The notes under the pieces are model-generated. The model did not search any database. It saw nothing but the letters and a program-made list of their open reading frames with translations, and was not told the origin of the DNA. A DNA stretch of 6,078 bases, from contig JASBVU010000124.1 of the NCBI GenBank assembly GCA_029960905.1, positions 1-6,078 on the forward strand, written 5' to 3'. Below, in pieces: positions 5,718 to 6,078 of this stretch; the stretch's first letter is position 1; each line of letters starts with the position of its first letter. Origin of the DNA: Thermoanaerobacterium sp. (GTDB lineage Bacteria; Bacillota; Thermoanaerobacteria; Thermoanaerobacterales; Thermoanaerobacteraceae). A program made the translations under genes and the position numbers.

Positions 5718-5734
5718 AAATATATGTCATAACT

Positions 5735-6078
5735 TTATATATTTTGCAATTTTTCGTAGTTCAATTCAGAGAATGAACGTATAACCATATCCGCCATATT
5801 TATATCTTGATTGCCTGAATTAGGATTTATAAATCCTACTACTTTCATGCCAGCACTTTTTGCAGCCAAAACACCTTTATTTGAGTCCTCTATTACAAGG
5901 CACCTTTCAGGTTCAACAAGCAATTTTTCAGCAGCATAAAGAAAAATATCCGGATGTGGCTTACTTCTTTTTACAAAATCACCTGATACAAGTTCGTCAA
6001 AATAGCTTTCAAGCTTGAGTCTTTTTACCACAAGTTTTATTACTTCAATAGGTGATGATGAAGCAACTGCAAGTCTCA
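5735..6078 (-). CDS. HAD-superfamily hydrolase, beta-phosphoglucomutase-like (C-terminal part)
   Basis: The frame is open from the window edge (first full codon 6076-6074, beginning RLAVASSSP) to the TAA at 5737-5735, giving 113 residues of a protein usually about 215-220 long. An internal GTG at 6031 is not the start, because the family similarity continues upstream of it. Visible HAD motifs are motif II (AVASSSP), motif III Lys (VKRSKPHPDIF) and motif IV (CLVIEDSNKGVLAAKSAGM) with the acidic Mg ligands. The nucleophile DxDxT motif and cap domain lie beyond the window. This subfamily includes beta-phosphoglucomutase and sugar-phosphate phosphatases; the substrate cannot be told from the C-terminal half. 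It precedes the radical SAM gene on the same strand. Confidence 0.88.
   Translation of the reverse strand, partial: RLAVASSSPIEVIKLVVKRLKLESYFDELVSGDFVKRSKPHPDIFLYAAEKLLVEPERCLVIEDSNKGVLAAKSAGMKVVGFINPNSGNQDINMADMVIRSFSELNYEKLQNI

Overview
The window looks like a low-GC, anaerobic, Gram-positive (Clostridia-type) chromosome. It is AT-rich, has strong purine-rich Shine-Dalgarno sites, has short hairpin-plus-T terminators, and carries an anaerobic sulfite reductase operon. The protein flavour suggests Thermoanaerobacterium or a close relative, but that is an inference from memory and not a database match.

Layout. (1) Positions 1-663, minus strand: a small secreted cysteine-amidase-type protein (putative amidase domain, NlpC/P60-like) interrupted by an in-frame amber codon at 295-297. 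The reading frame continues intact to a natural stop at 46-48. The first ten codons of a further gene follow, with a strong ribosome site and 15 bases of spacing. (2) Positions 664-1040: a 377-bp divergent intergenic region with no credible gene but much regulatory structure. It holds a minus-strand promoter with perfect TTGACA and TATAAT boxes 19 bp apart, a pair of 11-bp direct repeats on a 21-bp period just upstream of that promoter (LytTR/AgrA-like architecture), a 14-bp perfect palindrome, and a GGTACA/TGTACC inverted repeat in the long leader. (3) Positions 1041-1340, plus strand: a 99-residue YmaF-family histidine-repeat protein with six HxH units, followed by a terminator. (4) Positions 1376-4310, plus strand: an asrABC operon (ferredoxin-type subunit, flavin/NAD(P)H subunit, siroheme catalytic subunit). 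It is preceded by a perfect TGTGA-N6-TCACA Crp/Fnr-type site and a Rex-like box, and closed by a strong terminator. (5) Positions 4301-6078, minus strand: a B12-binding-domain radical SAM protein of unknown substrate, whose stop codon lies inside the asr terminator hairpin, and upstream of it the C-terminal part of a HAD phosphatase / beta-phosphoglucomutase-like protein running off the window.

How the parts work together. AsrB takes electrons from NAD(P)H, AsrA relays them through iron-sulfur clusters, and AsrC reduces sulfite to sulfide at siroheme. The promoter architecture suggests anaerobic or redox control: a class II activator position plus a NADH-sensing repressor box. The other genes are not obviously connected to sulfite metabolism. 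I see no clear undescribed multi-gene system. The most rewarding items are the amber-interrupted secreted amidase with its LytTR-like promoter, the strictly alternating His-repeat protein, and the dual-control asr promoter.
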